From assembly GCA_934130025.1 (NCBI GenBank), contig CAKOXG010000021.1, positions 1-22,983 of the forward strand: 22,983 nucleotides of DNA. Reading direction: 5' to 3'. Origin of the DNA: an uncultured Clostridia bacterium. Its GTDB lineage: Bacteria > Bacillota > Clostridia > TANB77 > CAG-508. Below the pieces are notes generated by a model, which saw only the letters and a list, made by a program, of their open reading frames with translations, was not told the DNA's origin and did not search any database. A program made the translations under genes and the position numbers. Below, in pieces: positions 14,369-22,983 of the stretch; positions within the stretch are counted from its first letter, which is position 1, and every line of letters starts with the position of its first letter.

Positions 14369-16729
14369 ATGAAAGCGGTGAAATTCTTGAAATTATTAGA
14401 TAAAATTTTGAAATATTTAAAAACAGATAGAAATACTTTTTTAACATATGTACTAACACTTATAACAGCATACTTGGTAGTAGATAGAATAGTAGAAATG
14501 CTTATGATGATATTTACCGGTATGTCTGTATCTTATTGGGGCCCAATAGGCTACACTTTGGCACTTGCATGCCCTGTGTTTGCTTTTTTATTCTCAGGGT
14601 CATCTAAGTATGCCTCATCAGATGAGATTAAAATGACATTTTTTGATGTATATATTATAAGTTTATACATTTTAATTGTTTCTATGTTTACTCAATTCTT
14701 TAATCAAATGGCTTGGACACTTTTCTTATCAGTCCCAAACTTCTCATACATAGTAACAAACTTTTACAGTTTAATTAGGCCTGCTTTTTCTGCAATGGCA
14801 CTTTACCTGCCTCTTACAACATTTTATCCGGTTATAAAATGGCTAATTACTGTAGTACATGATTCTAAAAATATTACTGATTCAATTTATGATTACAACG
14901 GAATAAATTTAGCAGATAAATCAGCATCTTGGGGTGCTTATACTTGTGAAATGAAATTCGGTACAGATAAAGACAACGGAAAAGTGGTAAAAATTGCAGA
15001 AGAAAAAAGATTTTATCCAACTCTTGTCTGTGGTGTTTCTGGTTCTGGTAAAACTTCACTTTTATTTGAGCCTATGATTGCACAAGATATTGATAAAAAA
15101 TACTTTTTTAGAGAAATATCAAAGGAAATGGGCTTTACAGCTTTAAAAACTGGAATTGCTTCATTAACATGCCCTTATACAAATGATTATTTAAACTCTA
15201 ATTTCAATTTAAATATGATTAAACCGCTTGATAATAAAGTAGATGTGTACAACACATATATGAAAAAAATGATAATTGCTGGAAGTGGCGATAACTATGT
15301 TTATAGAAATGTTGGTATTACTTATATTTCTCCAGACATAGAATCAATCAACCACATACAAAAAGTTGCTACTGCTAGAAATTTAAAAGTAAATATTATT
15401 GATCCAAATAATCCTAATTCAATTGGTTTGAACCCATTTATATTTAATGACCCAAACCAAACAGCAATTGCAATTTCTACAATATTAAAAGGATTGGACC
15501 AAGCTACAAGCAACATGCCAGATATGAACATGGCTTATAGACAAAACGCTGCAACTCAAGCAGTAGAAAATGTAACTATTCTTTTAAAAGAGATGTACCC
15601 AAAATTGCATGATTTTGATTTGCCTACATTAGATGATTTGCTTTCTTACCTTAATGATTTTAGTAAGATTCAAAATATGTGTGAAATTTTGAAAAAGGAT
15701 GAAACTCTTGTAAAGAAGTATTCTTCTCTTATAAATTATTGTGAAAGGAATTTTTATGATAATGCTCCAAATAAAGCTGAAATGGAGACATTTGTAACAT
15801 ATGCAACATCTTTATTAGACGTATTACTAAGGTACTCTGGTGTAAAAAATATTTTATGTAATAGAATTAATACTATAAATTTTGATAAAGCTCTTGCAAA
15901 TGGCGAAATTACTTTAATTTGTACAAGACGTGGCGACTTGGGTCCAAGTATCCATAAGGCATTTGGATTGTTCAGTATACTTATGATGCAATATTCAGTA
16001 CTAAGAAGGCCTGGAAATGAAAAAGATAGAATTCCTCATTTCTTATACATAGATGAGTTTGCAGATTTTGTTGGAAACGCTACAGATTCATTATTCACAT
16101 TATACAGAAAATATAAAGTTGCTACTATAATTTCAGTTCAGAACTTATCACAACTAGATGGTGCTGATAAAAAGCATAGAGCAACCATCACTTCTAACTG
16201 TTCTAATAAATTTGTGTTTGGTAATAACACACCAGAAGACAATGAATGGTGGTCAAAAGAAATCGGTGATAAGAAGGAATGGAAATTTACTAATTCTTAT
16301 GATACTGCCAAAGGGCAATATGACCCAAAACTTGGAAATATCGATTATGCTTATAAATTAAAGTATTCCGCAGGAAAGGTCCAAATACTAAAATTCAAAC
16401 AAGCAATGTATAAGCTTAGAAACCTTGGCGGAAAGAGTGATACAGGAACTGTAAACTTGAATTTCTTGTCTGCCTCTTACTATGGAAATAAGCCATCAAA
16501 AACTTATGCTTTTGATAAATATAATTTAGGACTTTCTTCTCATGAAATTGAAAGTGATGAAACTAATGATACAACAATTAAAAAGAATACTTTGAAAAAT
16601 TATCACTTTGACGACAATGCTCAAGGAGATGTAGATCCTATAAAAACAGATACATCAGATTCAACTTATTTATTTAATAATGAAGATGCAATTGTTTTTG
16701 ATTTAAGAAGAGATGGAAAAAAGAAATAA
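14369..16729 (+). CDS. VirD4/TraG-type coupling ATPase (TraM-recognition-domain family)
   Basis: A 786-residue protein and the only large plus-strand gene here. The N-terminal 165 residues hold about four membrane helices (24-50, 58-76, 92-110, 132-162). The cytoplasmic part has Walker A GVSGSGKTS (222-230), Walker B with FLYIDEFADF (558-567), and ISVQNLSQL (588-596), as in VirD4/TraG/TraD coupling proteins. These are hexameric ATPases that feed DNA-protein complexes to type IV secretion channels. The C-terminal 130 residues are hydrophilic. The spacing between Walker motifs (about 330 residues) fits VirD4 with its all-alpha domain. The start is uncertain: no strong ribosome site precedes the ATG, and a TTG at 14387 preceded by GCGGTG is an alternative. 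No relaxase, VirB4 or other transfer gene is in the window. Confidence 0.85.
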   Translation: MKAVKFLKLLDKILKYLKTDRNTFLTYVLTLITAYLVVDRIVEMLMMIFTGMSVSYWGPIGYTLALACPVFAFLFSGSSKYASSDEIKMTFFDVYIISLYILIVSMFTQFFNQMAWTLFLSVPNFSYIVTNFYSLIRPAFSAMALYLPLTTFYPVIKWLITVVHDSKNITDSIYDYNGINLADKSASWGAYTCEMKFGTDKDNGKVVKIAEEKRFYPTLVCGVSGSGKTSLLFEPMIAQDIDKKYFFREISKEMGFTALKTGIASLTCPYTNDYLNSNFNLNMIKPLDNKVDVYNTYMKKMIIAGSGDNYVYRNVGITYISPDIESINHIQKVATARNLKVNIIDPNNPNSIGLNPFIFNDPNQTAIAISTILKGLDQATSNMPDMNMAYRQNAATQAVENVTILLKEMYPKLHDFDLPTLDDLLSYLNDFSKIQNMCEILKKDETLVKKYSSLINYCERNFYDNAPNKAEMETFVTYATSLLDVLLRYSGVKNILCNRINTINFDKALANGEITLICTRRGDLGPSIHKAFGLFSILMMQYSVLRRPGNEKDRIPHFLYIDEFADFVGNATDSLFTLYRKYKVATIISVQNLSQLDGADKKHRATITSNCSNKFVFGNNTPEDNEWWSKEIGDKKEWKFTNSYDTAKGQYDPKLGNIDYAYKLKYSAGKVQILKFKQAMYKLRNLGGKSDTGTVNLNFLSASYYGNKPSKTYAFDKYNLGLSSHEIESDETNDTTIKKNTLKNYHFDDNAQGDVDPIKTDTSDSTYLFNNEDAIVFDLRRDGKKK

Positions 16730-16750
16730 TCAAGAAGAGTTTTTAGCAAA

Positions 16751-16803
16751 ATAAAATAGATTTGAGTTTCAATTTAACTCAAATCTATTTTATTTATTTT
16801 TTC
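16751..16803. terminator. Strong bidirectional terminator between convergent genes
   Basis: ATAAAATAGATTTGAGTT (16751-16768) pairs perfectly over 18 bp with 16776-16793 around a seven-base loop, followed by TTATTTTTTC on the plus strand. On the minus strand the stem also ends in T-rich sequence, so it can stop the VirD4-like gene and the opposing operon. Confidence 0.9.
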
Positions 16804-16872
16804 TATAGAGATCAATATAACTGTGTAAAATCTATATATCTTTCTATATTACTAAAGTTTTTACAATACTTT

Positions 16873-17814
16873 CTATCTTCCCAATAATTTTATTTCCACA
16901 TTCTCCATTTTATACTTATTTGTTGTAGGATCTAATTTAAATTCAGCCAAACTATGCGTTAAGTCTTCCTCATTCTGCCTTAAATCTGTTGTATAGTAAA
17001 ATTTAAGTTTATCAATTTCGAGTCCATTTATTACTATCTCCCTGAAGGTCTCTGCCATATTCTTTTCATCTTCACAAACAAATATAAGTTGTGGCATATT
17101 CCTAAAATCTGAATCCAGAGGTTGAAAATTTTCATAAAAATCTTTATATAATTTCAGCTTTTCTATTAATTTTTTATTCCAATCTTCTTCTCTACGAATT
17201 ATTTCAAATATAAAATCAATTGATTTTTCAGCTTTTGATAAAGTAATTTTACCACCTGTTGGTTTAAATTGCTTTCCCAGCTGTTTTGCTCTCATATGAA
17301 CTTTTACCTGGTAACTGTCAAAAGCTGCTACTTTTTCTTTATACGCAATAAAAAGTTGATTTGCAGCCAATCTCTTCTTTATCATAGCAACAGTCTTTGT
17401 ATTATCTGTTGGTTGCCATTTACATTCTACTCCTCTTGAGTTTAAAAGATATTTTCCCATCTTTTCTAGGCAATAAATTCTATATATTCCTTTTCCCTCT
17501 TCAGAATTAAAATAATACCTTGTAAGTATTTTTGATTTTACCAATTGATCTAATTTGCTATTTAATTTGTCTTGCGATTTTAAATCATACTTTTCTTTAT
17601 CTAGCAACATATATATTTGTCTAGACGTTATAAATTCAAATTCATTTACTAATTCCATAATTTTAAAATGCAAATCATTTATATGACCAACATTTATCTT
17701 CTGTATTATTTGGTTCATCGAAACATATCCATCTTTGCCATCAAATACTTTTATTTCTCCCTCTCTAATAGCAAATGGAGATACCGTTGTTTTAATTTGA
17801 GAATCCTCTACCAT
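16873..17814 (-). CDS. Replication-relaxation family protein (PF13814-like)
   Basis: A 313-residue soluble protein. Residues about 45-125 read as a winged helix-turn-helix (FEFITSRQIYMLLD, LDQLVKSKILTRYYF, GIYRIYCLEKMGKYLL). Residues about 150-290 fit the alpha/beta C-terminal half of replication-relaxation proteins, with KSIDFIFEIIRREEDWNKKL and a tyrosine-rich helix. Characterised relatives are on conjugative or mobilisable plasmids and ICEs, where they are linked to replication or relaxosome control; the biochemical activity is poorly defined. A clear AAGGAGG site lies eight bases before the ATG. It is the last gene of the rluD-rluB run (68 bases after rluB) and faces the VirD4-like gene across the terminator. 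I am moderately sure of the family. Confidence 0.65.
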   Translation of the reverse strand: MVEDSQIKTTVSPFAIREGEIKVFDGKDGYVSMNQIIQKINVGHINDLHFKIMELVNEFEFITSRQIYMLLDKEKYDLKSQDKLNSKLDQLVKSKILTRYYFNSEEGKGIYRIYCLEKMGKYLLNSRGVECKWQPTDNTKTVAMIKKRLAANQLFIAYKEKVAAFDSYQVKVHMRAKQLGKQFKPTGGKITLSKAEKSIDFIFEIIRREEDWNKKLIEKLKLYKDFYENFQPLDSDFRNMPQLIFVCEDEKNMAETFREIVINGLEIDKLKFYYTTDLRQNEEDLTHSLAEFKLDPTTNKYKMENVEIKLLGR

Positions 17815-17876
17815 ATTATTTCCTCCTTAATTCTAATATGCAATTCTGCCTGTATTAGATATTACTTTACTTTTTT

Positions 17877-17905
17877 ATTTTCCTACATTTTCTTCACTTT
17901 GTCAA
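17877..17905 (-). promoter_or_regulatory. Possible internal promoter for the replication-relaxation gene
   Basis: TTGACA (17900-17905) and GAAAAT (17877-17882) with 17-base spacing span the rluB stop codon. The -35 is perfect, the -10 is weak. The arrangement copies that of the S1-protein promoter inside the end of cmk-plsC. Confidence 0.3.
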
Positions 17906-18644
17906 GAGTTTCGGCCTTGCCAACCAATTCTTCCACTTCCTTTGAATTCAAATATCTCCATTTTCCTATTTCAATATTCTTAACATCCAGGTTACCTATT
18001 TTCCTTCTATGAAGTGCTAAAACCTTTTTACCAATTGCTTCACACATTTTTCTAACTTCCCTATTCTTTCCTTCATGTATTGTTATTTGAAGCCTTGATA
18101 TTTGTTTTTCTTGGTCAGTCTTTAAAATCTTAACTTTAGCCTTTCCCGTTTTAAAAGTATCGCTATTATCTATTTGAATTTCAACACCATTTTTAATTCT
18201 TTCCACATCTTCATCTGTAACAATTCCCTTAACAGTAACAGTATATGTTTTTTCTACCTCATTCTTTGGGTGAGTTACTTTATTTATAAAATCACCATCA
18301 TTTGAAAGAATCAATGCTCCTGATGTGTACATATCAAGCCTTCCAACAGGTAATACCTTTTCATTAATCTTAACTAAATCCATAACAGTAGGTCTATCAA
18401 ATTGGTCCTTAACAGTTGTTACATATCCAATTGGTTTATTTAATAATACATACACTTTTTTAACCACCTTATCAACAACTTTTTCATCAAATTCAATTAC
18501 ATCACTATCAGAATCTATTTTTATGCCAAGTTCCTTAACCACTTTTCCATTTACTCTAACTCTACCCTCTTGTATATACTCCTCGCATTTTCTTCTAGAT
18601 GCAATACCATTATTGGCAAGATATTTTTGCAGTCTTTCTTCCAT
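17883..18644 (-). CDS. rluB: RsuA/RluB-family rRNA pseudouridine synthase
   Basis: A 253-residue enzyme that isomerises a uridine in 23S rRNA (RluB type) or 16S rRNA (RsuA type). Residues 1-60 are an S4 RNA-binding domain (LQKYLANNGIASRRKCEEYI). The catalytic motif PVGRLDMYTSGALILSNDG (99-117) carries the nucleophile Asp104. HEGKNREVRKMCEAIGKKV is the C-terminal family signature. Length and S4 layout favour RluB over RsuA; the exact target base cannot be read from the sequence. A GAAAGGG site precedes the ATG, which lies 21 bases after the rluD-type gene, so the two are co-transcribed. Confidence 0.92.
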   Translation of the reverse strand: MEERLQKYLANNGIASRRKCEEYIQEGRVRVNGKVVKELGIKIDSDSDVIEFDEKVVDKVVKKVYVLLNKPIGYVTTVKDQFDRPTVMDLVKINEKVLPVGRLDMYTSGALILSNDGDFINKVTHPKNEVEKTYTVTVKGIVTDEDVERIKNGVEIQIDNSDTFKTGKAKVKILKTDQEKQISRLQITIHEGKNREVRKMCEAIGKKVLALHRRKIGNLDVKNIEIGKWRYLNSKEVEELVGKAETLDKVKKM

Positions 18645-18665
18645 TAATAAAAACCCTTTCTAACA

Positions 18666-19598
18666 CTATTTTATCTCTCTATCATTTAATTTTTCTAATA
18701 TTTCTTTAAAATAATCTGGTAATGGTGCTTCTAAATTAATTTTTTCACCAGTAATTGGATGAATAAATTCTAGCTTCCAGGCATGCAGCATTTGCCCCTT
18801 AACTTCGAACTCATTTTTTCCATTTGAATAAACCTCATCCCCCACAACAGGATGCCCTATATACGACATGTGAACTCTAATTTGATGAGTTCTTCCCGTT
18901 GCAATTTTAAGTTCTAACAATGTATACCTATCATACCTTTTCAAAACCTTAAAATAAGTAACTGCATTTTTGCCTTTCTCATCCACAGCCATTTTCTTTC
19001 TATCTTTAGTGCTTCTTGCAATTGGTAAATCTATAGTTGCTTCGTCATCTGGAACATTTCCCTTTACCAAGGCTATATATTTTTTTGTAACTTTTCTTTC
19101 TTGTATTTCTTTACTCATTTTCATTAGAGCCACATCATTTTTTGCAACAATCAAAAGCCCCGATGTATCCTTGTCCAATCTATGCACAATCCCAGGCCTA
19201 AAATTTTCCTCGTCTTCCGAAAAACTCCAATCAGATTTATCTTCATACATTCCAAGTAAAGCATTCACTAAAGTTCCATCATAATTTCCATTTGCAGGAT
19301 GCACAACCATTCCTTTTGGTTTATTTACAACCACAATATCTTTATCCTCATACATAATTTGAACAGGAATCTTTTGTGCTTTCAATTCCAATTTAGGCCT
19401 TTGCTCAACAATAATCCTTATTTTATCACCGCTTATAGGTTTATATGATGTTTTCACTTTTTGCTCATTAACAAGAACCTTTTCTTCTTCTATAAGCCTT
19501 TGAATGGTTGTTCTAGATAAATCTTCCTCCATTTCCGAAATAAACTTATCCAACCTCTTGTTATCTACATTTTGTTCAACGGTTATTTCTCTTAACAT
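18666..19598 (-). CDS. rluD: RluA/RluD-family 23S rRNA pseudouridine synthase
   Basis: A 310-residue protein with an N-terminal S4 domain (about 14-65) and the RluA-type catalytic domain. GIVHRLDKDTSGLLIVAKND (136-155) contains the nucleophile Asp142; VVVNKPKGMVVHPANGN (89-105) and GRTHQIRVHMSYIGHPVVGD are further family signatures. The S4 domain and length point to the RluD/YlyB group that modifies helix 69 or other 23S uridines late in ribosome assembly. AAAGGAGCGGG precedes the ATG. It follows the membrane-protein gene by 23 bases and precedes rluB by 21, making a tight operon. In many Firmicutes rluD follows lspA; here a different membrane protein takes that place. Confidence 0.93.
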   Translation of the reverse strand: MLREITVEQNVDNKRLDKFISEMEEDLSRTTIQRLIEEEKVLVNEQKVKTSYKPISGDKIRIIVEQRPKLELKAQKIPVQIMYEDKDIVVVNKPKGMVVHPANGNYDGTLVNALLGMYEDKSDWSFSEDEENFRPGIVHRLDKDTSGLLIVAKNDVALMKMSKEIQERKVTKKYIALVKGNVPDDEATIDLPIARSTKDRKKMAVDEKGKNAVTYFKVLKRYDRYTLLELKIATGRTHQIRVHMSYIGHPVVGDEVYSNGKNEFEVKGQMLHAWKLEFIHPITGEKINLEAPLPDYFKEILEKLNDREIK

Positions 19599-19621
19599 TA
19601 TTCCCGCTCCTTTATTACTTC

Positions 19622-21379
19622 TTAGTTGTTCTCAGAATTTCTCTTATAAATCACAAAATTATCATCTGAATATAACTGTTCATAATTATCGTCTCTTGAT
19701 AAGAACATGTTTAATTTTGAATTCTTATATAATATTACATGTGTTATTTCATATTTCTTAAATGTCTTTTCATAATATCTCGAAATACTCGATGTATTTA
19801 TATAATCAGAAAAAATATCTCTTCCGTCATATTTTCCATCATCTTTTCTTGTTCCATTAAATTCTGGTGCATACAAATCTGCTCTAGAATCTATAAAAAC
19901 AGGAATTCCTTGATATAATAAATAACTACCATAATTGTATTCATTAAATAATCTCATATTTGAAATATCTAAATTTTCTTTTATATATTCGGCAGCTTCA
20001 ACAGGGTATGATGAAGTGCTTACAAATTTATCCTTAACCTTTGGAGATATTTCTGCTACAGCCATCAGTGTAACAACTAATATACATGCTATAATTCCAA
20101 GTGTTGAAGTCATAACGTTTTGTACTTCTTGCGTTCCACCTTTATCATATTTTTTAAACAAATCGCTTAGTATTTTAGCAATAATAGCACTGCCAAATAA
20201 TATAAACATAGACTCTTGTCTTCTAGTCATGAACATTAAAAGGCATAATCCTGCAAGCATAAACAAATCTTTAAGCCTAATTTTTGTATCAGTAAATATT
20301 AATATTGCAAATACAGACACTAATACAATTAACATCTCCTTGTCATTTATTAATGTTAATGGCAAATGTTCACTTATGCTCTGGGTTGTATTTCCCTTCA
20401 TTGTTTTATACAAATATGTATAAGGTGTATCTCCTAAAGGAGTAAGTAAGCCAGTAAATGCACATACAATAAGAATTAGTATTAACCATTTTGCAGCCTT
20501 ATTTCTCTCATATTGTATTTTATAAGGTGTCTTCCTTCTATTTTCCCTATTTTCCAAGAACTTTTTATTCATTTGAGAGCATTTCTCTTTTTTACTCATC
20601 AGTTCATTAATCTTCTCTGAATATTTACCTTTTTTCTCTATTGTAGTTTTTTCATTATTTATCTTATTATTATATAACTTTATTCTTAAATCATAAATTC
20701 TTTGCCTAATTTTGTACAATAAATTTGCATCAATAAAAGTAAATATTAAATATTCAGCAATATAAGGCAAGAATATTACGAAAAAGAATGGCCATACAGC
20801 ACAATGCACGTTAGCAATTGCAATAGATATTAATACCATTCCAACAGCATACCTTTTTTTCTTTGTATCTAAAAACTTTTCTATTAATAAAATCGTTAAT
20901 TCTAACAATATAAAAGTTACAAGCTGTGCTCTTGCTGCTATATAATATCTCATCATATACATTGCCCCAAGCGTTATTAAAAAAGAGATAAGTTTATTTT
21001 TTGAAATTTTACAATTAACAAAATACATAAGCACGCCTAGCACGCATGACAACATTATAGTTGATGCAAAAATAGCCATAAATCCGCCTAAACTATAAAT
21101 AAAATATATTGCTACATCATAAGCCCAATGTGGGTATGTATATGGAAGATTTTCATGCCACGAGAATGGGTCTTTCATATCAACAGTTTTAGTATTAATT
21201 ATGTGTTCTCCTATTTTTATAGTATAATATGTATCATTTTGTAATGTAATTGGGCAAAGAGATATACAAAAAATCACAATTGCCACAATAGCTAAAATAT
21301 TAAATTTTATAGCTTTTACCTTTTCACTATCTTCTCTAGTTTTTTTCTCTACTTTTACAATATTTTTATTTTTTTCCAC
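19622..21379 (-). CDS. Polytopic membrane protein, possibly GT-C-fold glycosyltransferase-like
   Basis: A 585-residue protein with about ten hydrophobic helices in two groups (about 25-220 and 303-455), separated by a charged, probably cytoplasmic insertion of about 75 residues (225-300). It ends in a soluble domain (about 465-585). The first outer loop has QNDTYYTIKIGEHI and then DPFSWHENLPYTYPHWAYDV, like the acidic first loop of GT-C enzymes (PMT/GT39-like) that use lipid-linked sugars. The soluble end holds NEYNYGSYLLYQGIPVFIDSR, seen in similar uncharacterised membrane proteins. Sugar transfer is inference. Translation starts at GTG (21377-21379) after GGAGGAAACAG. It opens the run leading into rluD; no clear promoter was found after the tsf terminator. 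Confidence 0.7.
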   Translation of the reverse strand: MEKNKNIVKVEKKTREDSEKVKAIKFNILAIVAIVIFCISLCPITLQNDTYYTIKIGEHIINTKTVDMKDPFSWHENLPYTYPHWAYDVAIYFIYSLGGFMAIFASTIMLSCVLGVLMYFVNCKISKNKLISFLITLGAMYMMRYYIAARAQLVTFILLELTILLIEKFLDTKKKRYAVGMVLISIAIANVHCAVWPFFFVIFLPYIAEYLIFTFIDANLLYKIRQRIYDLRIKLYNNKINNEKTTIEKKGKYSEKINELMSKKEKCSQMNKKFLENRENRRKTPYKIQYERNKAAKWLILILIVCAFTGLLTPLGDTPYTYLYKTMKGNTTQSISEHLPLTLINDKEMLIVLVSVFAILIFTDTKIRLKDLFMLAGLCLLMFMTRRQESMFILFGSAIIAKILSDLFKKYDKGGTQEVQNVMTSTLGIIACILVVTLMAVAEISPKVKDKFVSTSSYPVEAAEYIKENLDISNMRLFNEYNYGSYLLYQGIPVFIDSRADLYAPEFNGTRKDDGKYDGRDIFSDYINTSSISRYYEKTFKKYEITHVILYKNSKLNMFLSRDDNYEQLYSDDNFVIYKRNSENN

Positions 21380-21395
21380 CTGTTTCCTCCCTATT

Positions 21396-21431
21396 TTTAA
21401 TAAAAGAGAAGTTGTTATTCAACTTCCCTTT
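21396..21431 (-). terminator. Intrinsic terminator after tsf
   Basis: AAAGGGAAGTTG (21420-21431) pairs with CAACTTCTCTTT (21403-21414) around a five-base loop with one G-U pair, followed by TATT and A-rich sequence on the minus strand. The U-tract is short, so some read-through into the membrane-protein gene is likely. Confidence 0.7.
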
Positions 21432-21459
21432 ATAAGCTTTATGAATTTTTATTGGTTGA

Positions 21460-22341
21460 CTATTGTAATTGTTTTGCAACTTCTTCAGCAAAGTTTTCTT
21501 CTTTTTTCTCAATTCCTTCTCCTCTTTCGAATCTTGCAAATCTAACTATTTTAGCTCCCTTTTGTTTTAACAATTCAGAAATTTTCATATCTGGATTCTT
21601 AACAAACTCTTGGTCAACTAAACATATTTCAGAATAAAATTTACCAATTCTTCCTTGTACCATCTTCTCAGCAATAGCTTCTGGTTTTCCCTCATTCATA
21701 GCTTGAATTTTAAGAATTTCCATCTCTTTATCTACTCTTTCTTGAGGTACATCTTCACGTCCTAAAAATTCTGGTCTAGCTGCTGCAATCTGCATACAAA
21801 TATCTTTTGCAAGGTCCTTATCTGAATTTTCCATTTCAACTAATACCGCAATTTTTCCATCTCCGTGAATATATGATTCTACAAGTCCACTTGCAGTTTC
21901 AAATCTAGCAAATCTTCTAATTGTCATATTTTCACCAATTGTAGCTATTTTATTTGTTAAAGCTTCTTGTACTGTTTTTCCTTCTTCAGCAATTGATTGC
22001 TCTGCTAATAATTCTTCTACATCTTTTGGATTATTCAATGCAGCTTGTTTTACTACATCCTTAACAAATTGTTTGAATTCAGCATTTTGTGCAACAAAAT
22101 CTGTTTCTGCATTTACTTCAACAATAGCTCCTAATTTTCCATCTTCTGAAACATAGCTATCAACTAATCCTTCTGCAGCAACTCTTGATGATTTCTTTGC
22201 AGCTTTCGTAATTCCTCTTTCACGAAGTAATTCTGTAGCTTTTTCCATATCACCATCAGTTTCTGTTAGAACTTTTTTGCAGTCCATCATTCCTGCACCT
22301 GTTTTTTCTCTTAATTCCTTAACTTGTTGTGCTGTAATCAT
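21460..22341 (-). CDS. tsf: Translation elongation factor Ts
   Basis: A 293-residue EF-Ts, which recycles EF-Tu by exchanging GDP for GTP. The N-terminal UBA-like domain has VKELREKTGAGMMDCKKVL followed by MEKATELLRERGI. The core carries TDFVAQN, the EF-Tu contact (TDFVxxN). The sequence continues through IAAARPEFL to VRFARFERGEGIEKKEENFA, the usual bacterial ending. Length is standard. AAGGGGG precedes the ATG. Only 19 bases separate it from rpsB, the classic rpsB-tsf operon, with a terminator after tsf. Confidence 0.97.
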   Translation of the reverse strand: MITAQQVKELREKTGAGMMDCKKVLTETDGDMEKATELLRERGITKAAKKSSRVAAEGLVDSYVSEDGKLGAIVEVNAETDFVAQNAEFKQFVKDVVKQAALNNPKDVEELLAEQSIAEEGKTVQEALTNKIATIGENMTIRRFARFETASGLVESYIHGDGKIAVLVEMENSDKDLAKDICMQIAAARPEFLGREDVPQERVDKEMEILKIQAMNEGKPEAIAEKMVQGRIGKFYSEICLVDQEFVKNPDMKISELLKQKGAKIVRFARFERGEGIEKKEENFAEEVAKQLQ

Positions 22342-22360
22342 TTAAAATCCCCCTTACAAA

Positions 22361-22983
22361 TTATTCAGCTTTATCTTCATCTGCATTTGCAACAACTTCT
22401 TCCATACTTGGTTCTTCTGTTGCAACTTCTGCATCCTCAGCAACTTCAACTGTTTCTTCAGATTCAGTATCTATAGCTTCTCCTTGTCTTCCTTCAATAA
22501 CTGCATTAGCCATTGTATCTGCTATTAACTTAACAGCTCTTATAGCATCATCATTTCCAGGGATAACATAATCAACATCCTCTGGGTTACAGTTTGTATC
22601 GATTAATCCTATTGTAGGAATGTTCAATTTTCTTGCTTCTAATATAGCATTTCTTTCTTTCTTAGGATCTACTATGAATAAAACTCCTGGAAGCTCTTTC
22701 ATATCTTTGATTCCACCTAAATTCTTCTCTAATTTATCCATTTCTTTCTTTAATAGGATAACTTCTTTTTTAGGTAATACTTCGAAAGTTCCGTCTTCCT
22801 GCATTTTTTCAAGTTCATTTAATCTTTCAATTCTTTTTTCTATTGTAGCAAAGTTTGTAAGCATTCCACCTAACCATCTTTGGTTAACGTAGTACATTCC
22901 ACATTTCTCAGCTGCTTCTTTCATGCAGTCTTGAGCTTGTTTCTTTGTTCCTACAAATAGAACTGTTTTTCCTTCTTCAGCTT
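22361..22983 (-). CDS. rpsB: 30S ribosomal protein S2, 3' part (cut by window edge)
   Basis: The gene continues past the right edge. In-frame codons run to the boundary: KTVLFVGTKKQAQ precedes DCMKEAAEKCG, so the Met at 22924 is internal and not the start. KTVLFVGTKKQA, YVNQRWLGGMLTNF, PGVLFIVDPKKERNAI and IPTIGLIDTNCNPEDVDYVIPGNDDAIRAV are S2 signatures. S2 sits on the back of the 30S subunit and is needed for S1 docking. After EGRQGEA a tail of about 35 residues is strongly acidic and rich in Glu, Val and Ala (EETVEVAEDAEVATEEP); many S2 proteins end earlier. It is the first visible gene of rpsB-tsf. Confidence 0.96.
   Translation of the reverse strand, partial: AEEGKTVLFVGTKKQAQDCMKEAAEKCGMYYVNQRWLGGMLTNFATIEKRIERLNELEKMQEDGTFEVLPKKEVILLKKEMDKLEKNLGGIKDMKELPGVLFIVDPKKERNAILEARKLNIPTIGLIDTNCNPEDVDYVIPGNDDAIRAVKLIADTMANAVIEGRQGEAIDTESEETVEVAEDAEVATEEPSMEEVVANADEDKAE

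Overview
The window is AT-rich, with most genes on the minus strand, and reads as a chromosomal segment of a low-GC Clostridia-type Firmicute (Bacillota), probably an uncultured gut lineage. The support is a T-box-controlled thrS, strong AGGAGG-type ribosome binding sites, consensus sigma-A promoters, a cytidylate kinase-PlsC fusion, and a prepilin-like protein with the GITLIAL-type leader helix. Organism identity is inference; no rRNA or tRNA gene is present.

Layout from left to right. Positions 1-45 hold the first 15 codons of typA (bipA). 125-4971 carries a four-S1-domain RNA-binding protein with its own promoter, the cmk-plsC fusion, and a 780-residue coiled-coil protein of unknown function two bases upstream of cmk. 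5042-7297 is thrS with its terminator, T-box leader and promoter. 7321-8770 is the most unusual part: a prepilin-like secreted protein with an FGE/C-type-lectin-like domain. Its 3' end is abruptly GC-rich, is followed by two hairpins, and looks like the variable region of a diversity-generating retroelement (DGR) target. The frame is broken once just upstream of that region. 8977-12224 holds a RusA-like resolvase, an L,D-transpeptidase with a repetitive tail, and a YhfW-like FAD/Rieske oxidoreductase broken by a one-base insertion in its dinucleotide-binding motif.

12278-14348 is a translationally coupled pair, a kinase-fold protein and a CmpB-family membrane protein. It diverges from a VirD4/TraG-type coupling ATPase at 14369-16729. 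That ATPase converges, across a strong bidirectional terminator, on a minus-strand run of four genes: a large polytopic membrane protein, an RluD-type and an RluB-type pseudouridine synthase, and a replication-relaxation family protein. The right end is rpsB-tsf, with rpsB cut by the window edge and tsf followed by a terminator.

How the parts relate: translation and ribosome functions (typA, S1, thrS, rluD, rluB, tsf, rpsB) form the conserved skeleton. Inserted between them are surface and accessory functions: the putative hypervariable pilin-like display protein, the cell-wall L,D-transpeptidase, and a relaxase-free pair of conjugation-type genes. No reverse transcriptase, DGR template repeat, relaxase, integrase, transposase or CRISPR array was seen in the window.
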